64,000 nt of DNA. Origin: CAMAVH01 sp036500145 (GTDB taxonomy: Bacteria > Pseudomonadota > Alphaproteobacteria > SMXQ01). The notes beneath the pieces are model-generated. The model was not told the DNA's origin and made no database searches. It saw nothing but the letters and a program-made list of their open reading frames with translations. The stretch covers positions 27,871-91,870 of the forward strand of contig DASYCO010000042.1 of assembly GCA_036500145.1 (NCBI GenBank), given 5' to 3'. The translations under genes were made by a program, and so were the position numbers. This document shows, in pieces, positions 33,609 through 42,232 of the stretch. Numbering within the stretch: the stretch's first letter is position 1; every line of letters begins with the position of its first letter.

Positions 33609-33998
33609 ATGGCCGTTAACAGGAATATCCGGATCATGATCGTCGACGACTACGCGACGATGCTGCGCATCCTGCGCAACCTGCTCAAGCAGCTCGAATT
33701 CGGCAACGTCGACGACGCGAGCGACGGCGAGGACGCCCTGCGCAAGCTGCAGACGAACGGCGACTACGACCTCATCATCTCCGACTGGAACATGGCGCCG
33801 ATGCCCGGCATCGACTTCCTCAAGCGGGTCCGCGCCGACGACAAGCTCAAGCACATCCCGTTCATCATGGTGACCGCGGAAAGCAAGGCCGAGAACGTCG
33901 TCGCCGCCAAGCAGGCCGGCGTGTCCAACTACATCGTCAAGCCGTTCAACGCGGAAACCTTGAAGATGAAGATGTCGAGCGTGCTCGGCCCCCTCTGA
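33609..33998 (+). CDS. cheY: Chemotaxis response regulator CheY (second copy)
   Basis: A 129-residue receiver. It contains RIMIVDDYATMLRILRN, the phospho-Asp in LIISDWNMAPMPG (about Asp58), IMVTAES and the Lys in YIVKPFNAETL. This copy is closer to classical CheY (the DWNM and NYIVKPF forms) than the first copy and lies directly before cheZ, so it is the likelier switch-binding regulator. AGGAGAGCTACG supplies the ribosome binding site, and the ATG at 33609 is the family start. Confidence 0.94.
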   Translation: MAVNRNIRIMIVDDYATMLRILRNLLKQLEFGNVDDASDGEDALRKLQTNGDYDLIISDWNMAPMPGIDFLKRVRADDKLKHIPFIMVTAESKAENVVAAKQAGVSNYIVKPFNAETLKMKMSSVLGPL

Positions 33999-34036
33999 GG
34001 CCGCCCCCCGTTTCACCCGAGCAACCGAGAGCGGCC

Positions 34037-34633
34037 ATGTCGCAGAACAACCTCAAGATCGACGACGCGCACGACTACCTGCAGAAGGTGCTGGAGTCCC
34101 TCCGCACCCTCGAGCGGCGCGAGAAGGGTCCGCTCGTCACGATCCTCGAATACATCTCCGGCTACATCCGCGCCTCGCGCGAGGAGATCCGCGCGCTGCG
34201 CCATGGCGAGAGCAGCGAAGTCTCCTTCACGACCGCGGCCGACGAGCTGGAGGAGATCGTCTCCGAATCGACCACCGCAACGAACACCATCATGACCGCC
34301 GCCGAGACCGTCGAGGACATCGCGGGCAAGGTCGCCGACCCCGAGCTGGCCGACCGCCTGCGCCAGGAGGCCACCCGCGTCTACGAAGCCTGCACGTTCC
34401 ACGACATCACCGGCCAGCGCATCGCCAAGGTGGTCCGCACGCTGCAGAGCATCGAGAAGCGCGTCAACGCCCTGGCCGAGGTGTGCGGCGCCGACCTCGC
34501 CGACGCCAAGGAGCCGGCCGCCGATGCCGACGCCGGCAAGAGCGAGGACGCCAAGCTGCTCAACGGCCCGGGGCTCGCCAACACGGCGAAGACGCAGGAC
34601 GAGATCGACCGCCTGTTCGACAGCCTCGCCTAG
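34037..34633 (+). CDS. cheZ: CheY-P phosphatase CheZ
   Basis: A 198-residue helical protein. The catalytic segment CTFHDITGQRIAKVV carries the Asp and the inserted Gln (about residues 120-130) of the CheZ family, within a long amphipathic hairpin. The C-terminus TQDEIDRLFDSLA matches the CheY-binding peptide of CheZ. It speeds dephosphorylation of CheY-P. It follows the second cheY by 38 bp, supporting that regulator as its substrate. Confidence 0.9.
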   Translation: MSQNNLKIDDAHDYLQKVLESLRTLERREKGPLVTILEYISGYIRASREEIRALRHGESSEVSFTTAADELEEIVSESTTATNTIMTAAETVEDIAGKVADPELADRLRQEATRVYEACTFHDITGQRIAKVVRTLQSIEKRVNALAEVCGADLADAKEPAADADAGKSEDAKLLNGPGLANTAKTQDEIDRLFDSLA

Positions 34634-34648
34634 GACGAACGAAGGAAG

Positions 34649-35719
34649 ATGGCGATGGCAGCGGCGACGGCGACCAAGGACGGCAAGGCATCGCAGACGA
34701 TCTTCGATGCCGACCGCGATTCGCTGCACATCCTGCCGATGTCGATCGTCCCGCTCCAGACGATGGCGCTGCGCCGCGCCCGGCTGATCAAGAACGCCCA
34801 CCTCGACACCGTCATCGAGATGTTCACCGACGCCCACACCGGCAGCGGCCAGCTCGACATCGGCAAGCTCGGCAAGGTGTTCAACTGGCCCGAATCGCCG
34901 CGCCCGCCGGACTGGAACCTGATCTGGAAGCTGTCGACGATGCCGAGCTTCGACGTCTACAGCCTGCGCATCCTGTTCCGCGAGAACTCGATCCGCCTGG
35001 AGGAGGATTCCGCGCTGCACCTGTCGCCGGCCAAGATCCAGGAGCTGACGCCCTACATGGCCGCCTTCACCCGGCCGCTGCTGCAGGAGATCTACGGCAA
35101 GAGCGACATCGAGATCGAGAACTTCAGCGACATGCTGGACCTGTTCCGCAATCCCGACGTCAAGAAGATCCAGGAACGCCTGCAGATCATGTCCGACAAG
35201 CTCGGCATCGGCGTCCTCGACATCCCGAACTTCCTCGAGGACTACGCCGACATCTTCCTGTCGCTGTCGTACTACCGCCAGTGCCTCGACACCATCGTGC
35301 CGACGATCGACGACTTCCTGGAGTCGATGGACGACTTCAACAACTACCTGCAGCTGCGCAACGACGAGAAGCTGATCTCCTCCTGCAAGAAGATCCGCGA
35401 GAAGATCAACGAATCGCTGTCCGCGATCAGCGGCCGCTTCGAGAACTTCGAGCGCAACACGCGCGACATGTGGAACAACCTGACCGCCGAGCGGTTCCGC
35501 AAGCTCGAGCAGCACATCAAGGGCTACCACACCTCGACGGGCGGCGTGCTCTGCGCGCTCAGCGTGAAGATGGACGCCTGGAACCGCAAGTTCCCCGTCA
35601 AGAAGGCGGGAAGCCCGGTGCGGCGCGCCGAATTCGTCATGTCCGAGATGCTGCAGGGCCTCGACCGCATCGAGAAGATCGACGTGTCGACGCAGCTGCT
35701 CTCCGCCATCAACGACTGA
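34649..35719 (+). CDS. Uncharacterised protein of the chemotaxis operon
   Basis: A 356-residue soluble protein, predicted mostly alpha-helical, with no signal peptide or membrane segment. Conspicuous stretches include HILPMSIVPLQTMALRRARLIKNAHL, LWKLSTMPSFDVYSLRILFRE, FLSLSYYRQCLDTIVPTIDDFL and ENFERNTRDMWNNLTAERFRKLE, all shown here in part. It starts 15 bp after cheZ and is surely cotranscribed. I recall similar proteins beside chemotaxis genes in Rhodospirillales but no described function. A structural or array-positioning role, or one in CheZ/CheY regulation, is possible. None of these is supported by a recognised domain. Confidence 0.85.
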   Translation: MAMAAATATKDGKASQTIFDADRDSLHILPMSIVPLQTMALRRARLIKNAHLDTVIEMFTDAHTGSGQLDIGKLGKVFNWPESPRPPDWNLIWKLSTMPSFDVYSLRILFRENSIRLEEDSALHLSPAKIQELTPYMAAFTRPLLQEIYGKSDIEIENFSDMLDLFRNPDVKKIQERLQIMSDKLGIGVLDIPNFLEDYADIFLSLSYYRQCLDTIVPTIDDFLESMDDFNNYLQLRNDEKLISSCKKIREKINESLSAISGRFENFERNTRDMWNNLTAERFRKLEQHIKGYHTSTGGVLCALSVKMDAWNRKFPVKKAGSPVRRAEFVMSEMLQGLDRIEKIDVSTQLLSAIND

Positions 35720-35766
35720 GGCGGCCCAGGCAAGCGGGCGGGCCGGCGGCCTCGCCGCCAGCCCCG

Positions 35767-36990
35767 CTATTCCTGTCTCAGCGCCCCGCGCATCGAAGCC
35801 GCCGACCTGGCGTCCACGGCGCCTGCCGCATTGCCCCAGGCGTTGCGCACGTAGGTCGCGACGGCTGCCGTCTGCGCGTCGGACAGCTTCCAGTCGAAGG
35901 CCGGCATGGCCGGCGCGGTCGGCGCGCCGTCGGTCGCGACGCTGCGCCCGCCTTCCAGGATGACGCGCAGCAGGGTCGTGGGATCGTCGGACTGCACGAT
36001 GGCGCTGCCCTTCAGGGCCGGGAACAGCTTGGGCAGGCCCTCGCCGCTGCCGACATGGCAGGCCGAGCAGTTGTCGGCGTAGATCGCCGCGCCCGCCTTC
36101 ATCGCTGCATCGTCGGCGGCCAGCGGCGTCGGCTTCTTGTCAGGCGACGGCGGAATGTCCTTCAGGTAGGCAGCCATCGCCTTGAGGTCGGCGTCCGGCA
36201 TCTTCGAGGTCTGGAATTCGATCACCTCGGCCATCGGGCCGGAGGCCGCGGTATGCGCCGTGTGGCCGGTCTTGAGATAGTCGACCAGATCGTCGGCCGA
36301 CCAGCCGCCGAGGCCGACGCGCTTGTCGCCGGTCAGATTCGGCGCGAACCAGTTCTGCAGGTTGCCGCCCTCCATGGCGGTTTCGTCGCCGCCGAGGGCG
36401 TTCTTCGCCGTGTGGCAGCTGGCGCAATGGCCGAGGCCTTCGACCAGGTAGGCGCCGCGGTTCCATTCCGCCGACTTCTGCGGATTGTCCTTGAACTCGC
36501 CGGGCGTGAAGAACAGCGCGTTCCAGAAGGTCATGACGAAGCGCATGTTGAAGGGGAACGGCAGCTGGTTGACGTCGACCGCGTTGCTGACCGGCTCCAA
36601 CGTGTTCAGGTAAGCCCGCATGGCGATCAGGTCGTTGCGCTTGATCTTGGTGTAGGCCGTGTAGGGGAAGGCCGGATAGAGATGCTCGCCGTTGCGTCCG
36701 ATGCCCTGCTGCATGGCGCGTACGAACTCGTCGTCGCTCCAGGCGCCGATGCCGGTGGCGCGGTCCGGCGTGATGTTGGGCGTGAGGATGTTGCCGAAGG
36801 GCGTCTCCACGGCGCGGCCGCCGGAGAAGGGCTTGGCCCCTTCCGGCGTGTGGCAGGCGACGCAGTCGCCCGCCGTCACCAGCTCGCGCCCGCGCGACAC
36901 CTGCTCGAAGGAGAGGTTCTGCGCCAAGGCCGGCGCCGACAGGAGAACGGAGGCGCCGAGCAGCGCCAGGAGGCCCGCGCGCGGCATCAT
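35767..36990 (-). CDS. Triheme cytochrome c subunit of a membrane-bound dehydrogenase
   Basis: A 407-residue exported cytochrome c with a signal peptide (MMPRAGLLALLGASVLLSAP, cleavage after ALAQ-like region). It has three heme-binding motifs CVACH, CASCH and CSACH spaced as in the gluconate or alcohol dehydrogenase cytochrome subunit, and it passes electrons from the flavoprotein to ubiquinone in the periplasm. The ATG at 36990 overlaps the GMC subunit stop codon (ATGA), which fixes the start. Confidence 0.92.
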   Translation of the reverse strand: MMPRAGLLALLGASVLLSAPALAQNLSFEQVSRGRELVTAGDCVACHTPEGAKPFSGGRAVETPFGNILTPNITPDRATGIGAWSDDEFVRAMQQGIGRNGEHLYPAFPYTAYTKIKRNDLIAMRAYLNTLEPVSNAVDVNQLPFPFNMRFVMTFWNALFFTPGEFKDNPQKSAEWNRGAYLVEGLGHCASCHTAKNALGGDETAMEGGNLQNWFAPNLTGDKRVGLGGWSADDLVDYLKTGHTAHTAASGPMAEVIEFQTSKMPDADLKAMAAYLKDIPPSPDKKPTPLAADDAAMKAGAAIYADNCSACHVGSGEGLPKLFPALKGSAIVQSDDPTTLLRVILEGGRSVATDGAPTAPAMPAFDWKLSDAQTAAVATYVRNAWGNAAGAVDARSAASMRGALRQE

Positions 36991-38756
36991 GCCTGCACCA
37001 GCGGGCCGGGATTCTTGAGGTAGAGCGTGCGGATCGCGTTGGCCGCCCACAGGGCCAGCGCGCCGACCGTGCCCGTCGGGTTGTAGCCGGCGTTGTGCTG
37101 GAAGGCCGAGGCGCCGACGACGAAGACGTTATGCACGTCCCAGCTCTGCAGGTACTTGTTGACCACGCTCGTCTTGGGGCTGTCGCCCATGGTGGCGCCG
37201 CCGGTGTTGTGCGTGCTCTGGTAGGGCACGACAGAGTAATGGTCGCTCAGCCGGTTGGTCGAGACCGACTTCGGGTTCATCGCCTTGGCGATCTCCGTGC
37301 AGCGGTCGGCGATGTAGTTCGTCATCTTGCGCTCGTTGTCATGCCAGTCGAAGGTCATGCGCATGAGCGGCCGGCCGTGGCGGTCGGTGTAGGTCGGGTC
37401 GAGGTCGAGGTAGGCGTCGCGATAGCTGTAGACGCTGCCCTGGCCGCTGATGCCGGTGCTGTTCTGGTAGGTCGAGGCGAGCTGCTTCTTCCAGTCGGCG
37501 CCCCAGCGCCCGACGCCAGGGGCGCGGGTCTGCGACGTCGAGATCGGCCGGCCGTGCGTGCTGGCGCAGGAGATGCCGGAGCCGCCGACGAAGCCCAAGG
37601 GCCCATGGTCGAAGTTGTCGCCGTTGAAGTCGTCCATCGACTGGCCGAGCACGCCGGTGCCGATGAAGGGGTTGAAGCGCTTGTCGTCGAACAGCAGCCG
37701 CGCGCCCGAGGCGGACTGGTAGGCGTAGTTGCGCCCCACCACCCCTTCGCCGGTCTTGGGATCGTAAGGCTTGCCGATGCCGGAGAGCAGCAGCATGCGG
37801 ACATTGTGCAGGCCGTAGGCGCAGACCAGCACGATGTCGGCCGGCTGCTCCCATTCCTCGCCTTGGGCGTCGATGTAGGTGACGCCGGTGGCGCGCTTGC
37901 CCGAGCCGTCCTTGTTGATGTGCAGCACTTCGCAGAGCGTGCGCGCCTCGAAGTTCGGGCGGCGGATCAGCACCGGCAGCACCGCCGTCTGCGGCGTGCC
38001 CTTCGAGTAGTTGCCGCAGCCGAAGCGCTCGCAGAAGCCACAGTAGGTGCAGGCGCCCATGGTGACGCCGAAGGGGTTGGTGTAGCTGCGCGAGGCGTTG
38101 GCGCCGGGGCGCGGGAACGGGTGGTAGCCCATGCCCTTGGCCGCTTCGTCGAACAGCTTCATGGCGTAGGTCGTCTCGAGCGGCGGCAGCGGATAGTCGC
38201 GCGCCCGCGGGTCTTCGAAGACGTTGCCGCCCGCGATCTTCTCGCCCTTGATGTTGCCGGCCTTGCCGGAGACGCCGGAGATGTATTCGAAGCGGTCGAA
38301 GAAGGGCTCCAGCTCCTCCTGCGTCACGCCCCAGTCCTCGATGGTCATGTCCTCGGGCAGGAACTTCGCGCCGTAGCGTTCGGTCAGGTGGCTGCGCAGG
38401 CGGAAGTCCGTCTTGGCGAAGCGCCAGGTCTGGCCGTTCCAGTGGACGCCGGCGCCGCCGACGCCGTTGCCCGGCAGGAAGGAGCCGAACTGCCGGATCG
38501 GCAGCGCGTCCTGGCTGAGGTTGTTGCGGAAGGTGAAGGTCTCTTGCGACGGCCGCAGGAACAGGTCGAGGCGGATGCCGAAGCGCAGCTCGTCCTGGTC
38601 GATCGTCGTCGGGAAGTCGGTCGAGGTGTCGCGCCAGGGCCCGCGCTCGATGGCGACGACGTTCAGTCCCGCCGCCGTCAGCTCTTCCGCCAATAGGGAT
38701 CCGGTCCAGCCGAGGCCGATGATGACCACATCGGTAGTGGGCAGCTTACGCGCCAT
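36987..38756 (-). CDS. FAD-dependent GMC dehydrogenase, gluconate 2-dehydrogenase large-subunit type
   Basis: A 589-residue flavoprotein. The FAD motif is VVIIGLGWTGSLLAEEL near the N-terminus. The GMC His/Asn region is near the C-terminus (HNTGGATMGDS and FQHNAGYNPTGTVGAL). The segment CTYCGFCERFGC matches the cysteine cluster that holds a 3Fe-4S centre in the related FAD glucose dehydrogenase. It oxidises a sugar or sugar acid and passes electrons to the triheme subunit. The starts at 38756 and 38783 are both in frame, and MARKLPTTD is the family start. The gamma subunit gene lies 109 bp upstream. Confidence 0.92.
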   Translation of the reverse strand: MARKLPTTDVVIIGLGWTGSLLAEELTAAGLNVVAIERGPWRDTSTDFPTTIDQDELRFGIRLDLFLRPSQETFTFRNNLSQDALPIRQFGSFLPGNGVGGAGVHWNGQTWRFAKTDFRLRSHLTERYGAKFLPEDMTIEDWGVTQEELEPFFDRFEYISGVSGKAGNIKGEKIAGGNVFEDPRARDYPLPPLETTYAMKLFDEAAKGMGYHPFPRPGANASRSYTNPFGVTMGACTYCGFCERFGCGNYSKGTPQTAVLPVLIRRPNFEARTLCEVLHINKDGSGKRATGVTYIDAQGEEWEQPADIVLVCAYGLHNVRMLLLSGIGKPYDPKTGEGVVGRNYAYQSASGARLLFDDKRFNPFIGTGVLGQSMDDFNGDNFDHGPLGFVGGSGISCASTHGRPISTSQTRAPGVGRWGADWKKQLASTYQNSTGISGQGSVYSYRDAYLDLDPTYTDRHGRPLMRMTFDWHDNERKMTNYIADRCTEIAKAMNPKSVSTNRLSDHYSVVPYQSTHNTGGATMGDSPKTSVVNKYLQSWDVHNVFVVGASAFQHNAGYNPTGTVGALALWAANAIRTLYLKNPGPLVQA

Positions 38757-38865
38757 GGCTCTCTCTCCTACGCGACGCACCAAGGCAGGCGGCGTCGATT
38801 CGTCTCAAGCGGTCGCAAATGAAGGAGCGGCGGCGGCGGGTGACCGCCGGCGCTCACGGCCACGC

Positions 38866-39615
38866 CTATCGGACCGTCCATTCCGGCCGTCCCTGCAACG
38901 CGACGGGCGGCAGAGGGAAAGGCTGGTTATGCTGGCCGACATAGTCGCGGTAGTCGTAGCGCGCGCCGGGAAAGCCGATGGCCTTCCAGCCCGCCATGTC
39001 CTTGTTGCCGCCGTAGACCGGATCGGCGAAGTAGCCTTCCATGGCGTTCTGCAGCACGAGCTCGAAGAACTCGCGCGCGTCGACGTCGGAAAACTTCGCT
39101 TCGCCCTTCTCCATCGCCGTCAGCAGCTTGTCCTGGTCGGTCGCCGATTGCTCGGCGAAGCCCTTGCCGCCCATGGTTTCACGGCAGTAACGGTCGAGCG
39201 CCGCGAGGCCGCGGCGATATTGCGCGGCGGGGGAATATTGCGATTGGGTGCCCTGCTGGGGCGTGCCGGCCGCGAAGGGCGGGCGCATGTAGAAGCGTTC
39301 GGCGGCGCCATAGGAGCCGGCGAGCTGGCGATCGATGAAGTTGGCGCAGCCCGCCATCTTGCCGCCCGGCCCGCTTTCGTCCGGCGGGATGAGACGGTCG
39401 GCGATGGCGGCGACCGCAGCGCCCTCCATTTCCGTGAGGAAATACCAGCCGCTCAGCGACGGCCTCGGCGGCACGGCGCTGTCGGGCGACCAAGGCAGCT
39501 TGCCGCGCACCGTGCGCGCCATCGCCGCATTCGCGCCGAGAACGAAAAAGGCCGCAGCCGTGGAGGTCAGGAGATCGCGGCGATTGATGCCGCGCGGGGG
39601 AGACGCTTGAGCCAT
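38866..39615 (-). CDS. Gluconate 2-dehydrogenase subunit 3 family protein (gamma subunit)
   Basis: A 249-residue protein with a Tat-type signal (NRRDLLTSTAAAFFVLGANAA). The Gluconate_2-dh3 fold is indicated by AIADRLIPPDESGPGG, CANFIDRQLAGSYG and FFELVLQNAMEGYFADP. In characterised three-subunit dehydrogenases this subunit escorts the flavoprotein across the membrane by the Tat route, because the large subunit has no signal of its own. It is the first gene of the gamma-alpha-cytochrome operon. The actual sugar substrate is not shown. Confidence 0.9.
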   Translation of the reverse strand: MAQASPPRGINRRDLLTSTAAAFFVLGANAAMARTVRGKLPWSPDSAVPPRPSLSGWYFLTEMEGAAVAAIADRLIPPDESGPGGKMAGCANFIDRQLAGSYGAAERFYMRPPFAAGTPQQGTQSQYSPAAQYRRGLAALDRYCRETMGGKGFAEQSATDQDKLLTAMEKGEAKFSDVDAREFFELVLQNAMEGYFADPVYGGNKDMAGWKAIGFPGARYDYRDYVGQHNQPFPLPPVALQGRPEWTVR

Positions 39616-39799
39616 CGACGATCCTCGTAGGGCAACGGGTCGGCGCTTAAGAACTCAAGCGCCAATCATCTGCCTGGCAGGAAGAATTGAAAAGACTTTC
39701 CTGCGCGGCATATCCCTTTTCGCCAATCATAACGATGAACGACGGGAAGCGTTCCGCACGACGCGTCGATTGGTCGCGTCACGACTCGTTTAGAAGACT

Positions 39800-40222
39800 T
39801 TATTTCGCAAAAAGCTGCGACAGGTCGGCAAAGGCTTTGAATTCGAGCGCGTTGCCGGCGGGGTCGAGGAAAAACATCGTCGCCTGCTCGCCGACCTGGC
39901 CCTTGAAGCGGATCGTCGGCTCGATCACGAACGCAGTGCCGTTCGCGCGCAGGCGGTCGGCCAGCTCCTGCCACTGCGTCATCTCCAGCACGACGCCGAA
40001 ATGCGGCACGGGCACGTCATGGCCGTCGACCGGATTGGTGATGGCGTCATGCTTCTTCTTCGTCGGGTCGAGATGGGCGACGATCTGATGGCCGAACAGG
40101 TCGAAGTCGATCCAGGCCTCCGAGCTGCGGCCTTCCGGGCAGTTCAGCACATGCCCATAGAACTGCCGCGCGGCAGCGAGGTCGTCGACGGGAAAGGCGA
40201 TGTGGAAAGGCCTGAGGCTCAT
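39800..40222 (-). CDS. VOC-family glyoxalase-like protein
   Basis: A 140-residue single VOC module pair. The N-terminal HIAFPVDDLAAARQFYGHVL carries the first ligand His, and FFLDPAGNALEFKAF the terminal Glu. An extra HQIVAHLDP segment supplies the middle His. Proteins of this type are annotated as glyoxalase or dioxygenase relatives, and the substrate is unknown. The start at 40222 (MSLRPFHI) has AGGAGAAA-type purines upstream on the minus strand. The longer frame to 40279 is unlikely. It is divergent from ggt. Confidence 0.85.
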   Translation of the reverse strand: MSLRPFHIAFPVDDLAAARQFYGHVLNCPEGRSSEAWIDFDLFGHQIVAHLDPTKKKHDAITNPVDGHDVPVPHFGVVLEMTQWQELADRLRANGTAFVIEPTIRFKGQVGEQATMFFLDPAGNALEFKAFADLSQLFAK

Positions 40223-40437
40223 GAGTTTCTCCAGGAATCGAAGGCCTGAGTTTAAGCGTCGGCGCGCGCTTTTGCTCATGCAATATCGTCATGCCTGGGA
40301 GGCGAAGCCCCGCGCCGGCCATCACGATTTCGCAAGGGGCTGGACAGGCGCGCGGCTTCGTTCCTAGGCTGTTCCTCCCGCGGGCGTTTCGGCGCAAGCA
40401 TTCCAGGCACAGGCGTTTCAGGACGGCACAGCGACAG

Positions 40438-42228
40438 ATGCGGACCCTTTTTTCTCATGTCGTCCCATCTCTCTGCGCGCTGCTCCTGCTGACCGGCGTG
40501 GCGCAGGCGCAGCTCGCTCCTGCCCCATCCGATGCCGACCGCCCGGCGCCCGAGCCGGCGACGGGCAGCGTCCCGCGCAGCCTGGTCACCGCGAAGAAAC
40601 TTATGGTCGTCGCCGCCCATCCGCTCGCCGCGCAGGCCGGCGTCGAGACGCTGGAGGCCGGCGGCTCCGCCATCGACGCGATGATCGCGACGCAGCTGGT
40701 GCTCAACCTGGTCGAGCCGCAGTCGTCGGGCATCGGCGGCGGCGGCTTCCTTCTCTACTACGACGCCCAGACGAAGAAGCTCACCAGCTTCGATGCGAGA
40801 GAGACCGCGCCCGCCGCCACCGGGCCCGACCTGTTCCTCGATGCAAACGGCAAGCCGCTGTCCTTCTCCAATGCCGTGATCGGCGGGCGCTCTGTCGGCA
40901 CGCCGGGCATCGTGCGCCTGCTGGAGACGACGCATAGCGCCTACGGCAAGCTGCCCTGGGCGCGCCTGTTCGATCCGGCGATCCGCCTCGCCGAGAACGG
41001 CTTTCCGGTGACCCATCGCCTCGCCGCGCTGATCGCCCAGGACGGCGACCGCCTGCGCCGCTACCCCGGCACGCGCGACTATTTCTTCCATGCCGACGGC
41101 CGGGCCCTGCAGGAAGGCGAGCCGCTGCGCAACCCGGCCCTCGCCGACACGCTGCGCGCCATCGCCGACAAGGGCGCCGCCGCCTTCTATGAAGGCGACA
41201 TCGCGCGCGACATCGTGCGGACGGTGCAAGGCGCCGCCGGCAATCCGGGCAAGCTGGCGCTCGGCGACCTCGCGGCCTACCAGGTGATCGAGCGCGAACC
41301 CATCTGCAGCGTCTACCGCGCCTACAAGATCTGCGGCATGGGCCCGCCGTCGAGCGGCGCCGTCACCGTCAGCGAGATCCTCGGCCTGCTCGAGCCCTAC
41401 GACCTGTCGCTGCTGCCGACGGCCTCCACGGCGGCCGTGCATCTGTTCGCCGAGGCCTCGAAGCTCGCCTATGCCGACCGCAACCTCTACCTCGCCGACC
41501 CCGCCTTCGCGAAGGTGCCGGCGAAAGGCCTGCTCGATCCTGGCTATCTTTCGGCGCGCACCGGCCTGATCGATTCGACCCGCGCCATGGAGAAGGGAGT
41601 CGCGGGCGATCCGCCGTGGCGCGAGGGACGGCTCTACGCGCCGGACCGCAGCGCCGAGATTCCCTCGACCAGCCACATGTCCATCGTCGACGCCGACGGC
41701 GACATCGTGTCCTTCACCACCTCCATCGAGGCGGGCTTCGGCTCGCGCCTGATGGTGGACGGCTTCCTGCTCAACAACCAGCTCACCGACTTCTCCTTCG
41801 TCGCCGAGCAGAACGGCCTGCCGGTGGCCAACCGCGTCGAGCCCGGCAAGCGGCCGCGCTCGTCCATGGCGCCGACCATCGTGTTCGACCAGTCGGGCGC
41901 CGACGGCGCCGGCAAGCCGCTCTACGTGCTCGGCACGCCCGGCGGCTCGCGCATCATTCCCTTCGTGGCCTGGAGCCTGATCGGCCTGCTCGACTGGGGG
42001 CTCGACATCCAGTCCGCCGTCGCCCTGCCCCATGTGGTCAACCAGAACGGCCGCACCGAACTGGAAGCCGGCACGCCCCTGGCCGGACTGGCGCCAGGGC
42101 TGACGGCGATGGGCCAGCAGGTGCGCGTCATCGACCTGAACAGCGGCCTGCACGCCATCCGCATCGGCGACGGCATGCTGCAGGGCGGCGTCGACCCGCG
42201 GCGCGAGGGCGTCGCCCTCGGCCGCTAG
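40438..42228 (+). CDS. ggt: Gamma-glutamyltransferase
   Basis: A 596-residue periplasmic enzyme that cleaves or transfers the gamma-glutamyl group of glutathione. Signal peptide: hydrophobic core LCALLLLTGVAQAQ. The proenzyme self-cleaves before the catalytic Thr in IPSTSHMSIVDADG (about Thr420). Substrate-binding FTTSIEAGFGSRLMVDGFLLNNQLTDF, in pieces, and PRSSMAPTIV follow, then LGTPGGSRIIPFV. It may link to the glutathione-related genes at the left end only by function, not by operon. Its stop lies 4 bp from that of the convergent permease. The start at 40438 is preceded by weak purines. The larger frame to 40291 is not coding. Confidence 0.93.
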   Translation: MRTLFSHVVPSLCALLLLTGVAQAQLAPAPSDADRPAPEPATGSVPRSLVTAKKLMVVAAHPLAAQAGVETLEAGGSAIDAMIATQLVLNLVEPQSSGIGGGGFLLYYDAQTKKLTSFDARETAPAATGPDLFLDANGKPLSFSNAVIGGRSVGTPGIVRLLETTHSAYGKLPWARLFDPAIRLAENGFPVTHRLAALIAQDGDRLRRYPGTRDYFFHADGRALQEGEPLRNPALADTLRAIADKGAAAFYEGDIARDIVRTVQGAAGNPGKLALGDLAAYQVIEREPICSVYRAYKICGMGPPSSGAVTVSEILGLLEPYDLSLLPTASTAAVHLFAEASKLAYADRNLYLADPAFAKVPAKGLLDPGYLSARTGLIDSTRAMEKGVAGDPPWREGRLYAPDRSAEIPSTSHMSIVDADGDIVSFTTSIEAGFGSRLMVDGFLLNNQLTDFSFVAEQNGLPVANRVEPGKRPRSSMAPTIVFDQSGADGAGKPLYVLGTPGGSRIIPFVAWSLIGLLDWGLDIQSAVALPHVVNQNGRTELEAGTPLAGLAPGLTAMGQQVRVIDLNSGLHAIRIGDGMLQGGVDPRREGVALGR

Positions 42229-42232
42229 CGAG

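Noticed and set aside
35745..35759. GGCGGC-CTC-GCCGCC as terminator between the 356-residue gene and the cytochrome gene
   Set aside because: Only a 6-bp GC stem with a 3-nt loop and no T-run. Such dyads are common by chance in this sequence.
34483..37023. 846-codon rightward frame
   Set aside because: Crosses cheZ, the 356-residue gene and the cytochrome gene out of frame. Shadow of GC-rich coding.
39666..39974. 102-codon leftward frame overlapping the VOC gene at 39800
   Set aside because: Arg/Pro-rich and out of frame with the recognisable VOC sequence.
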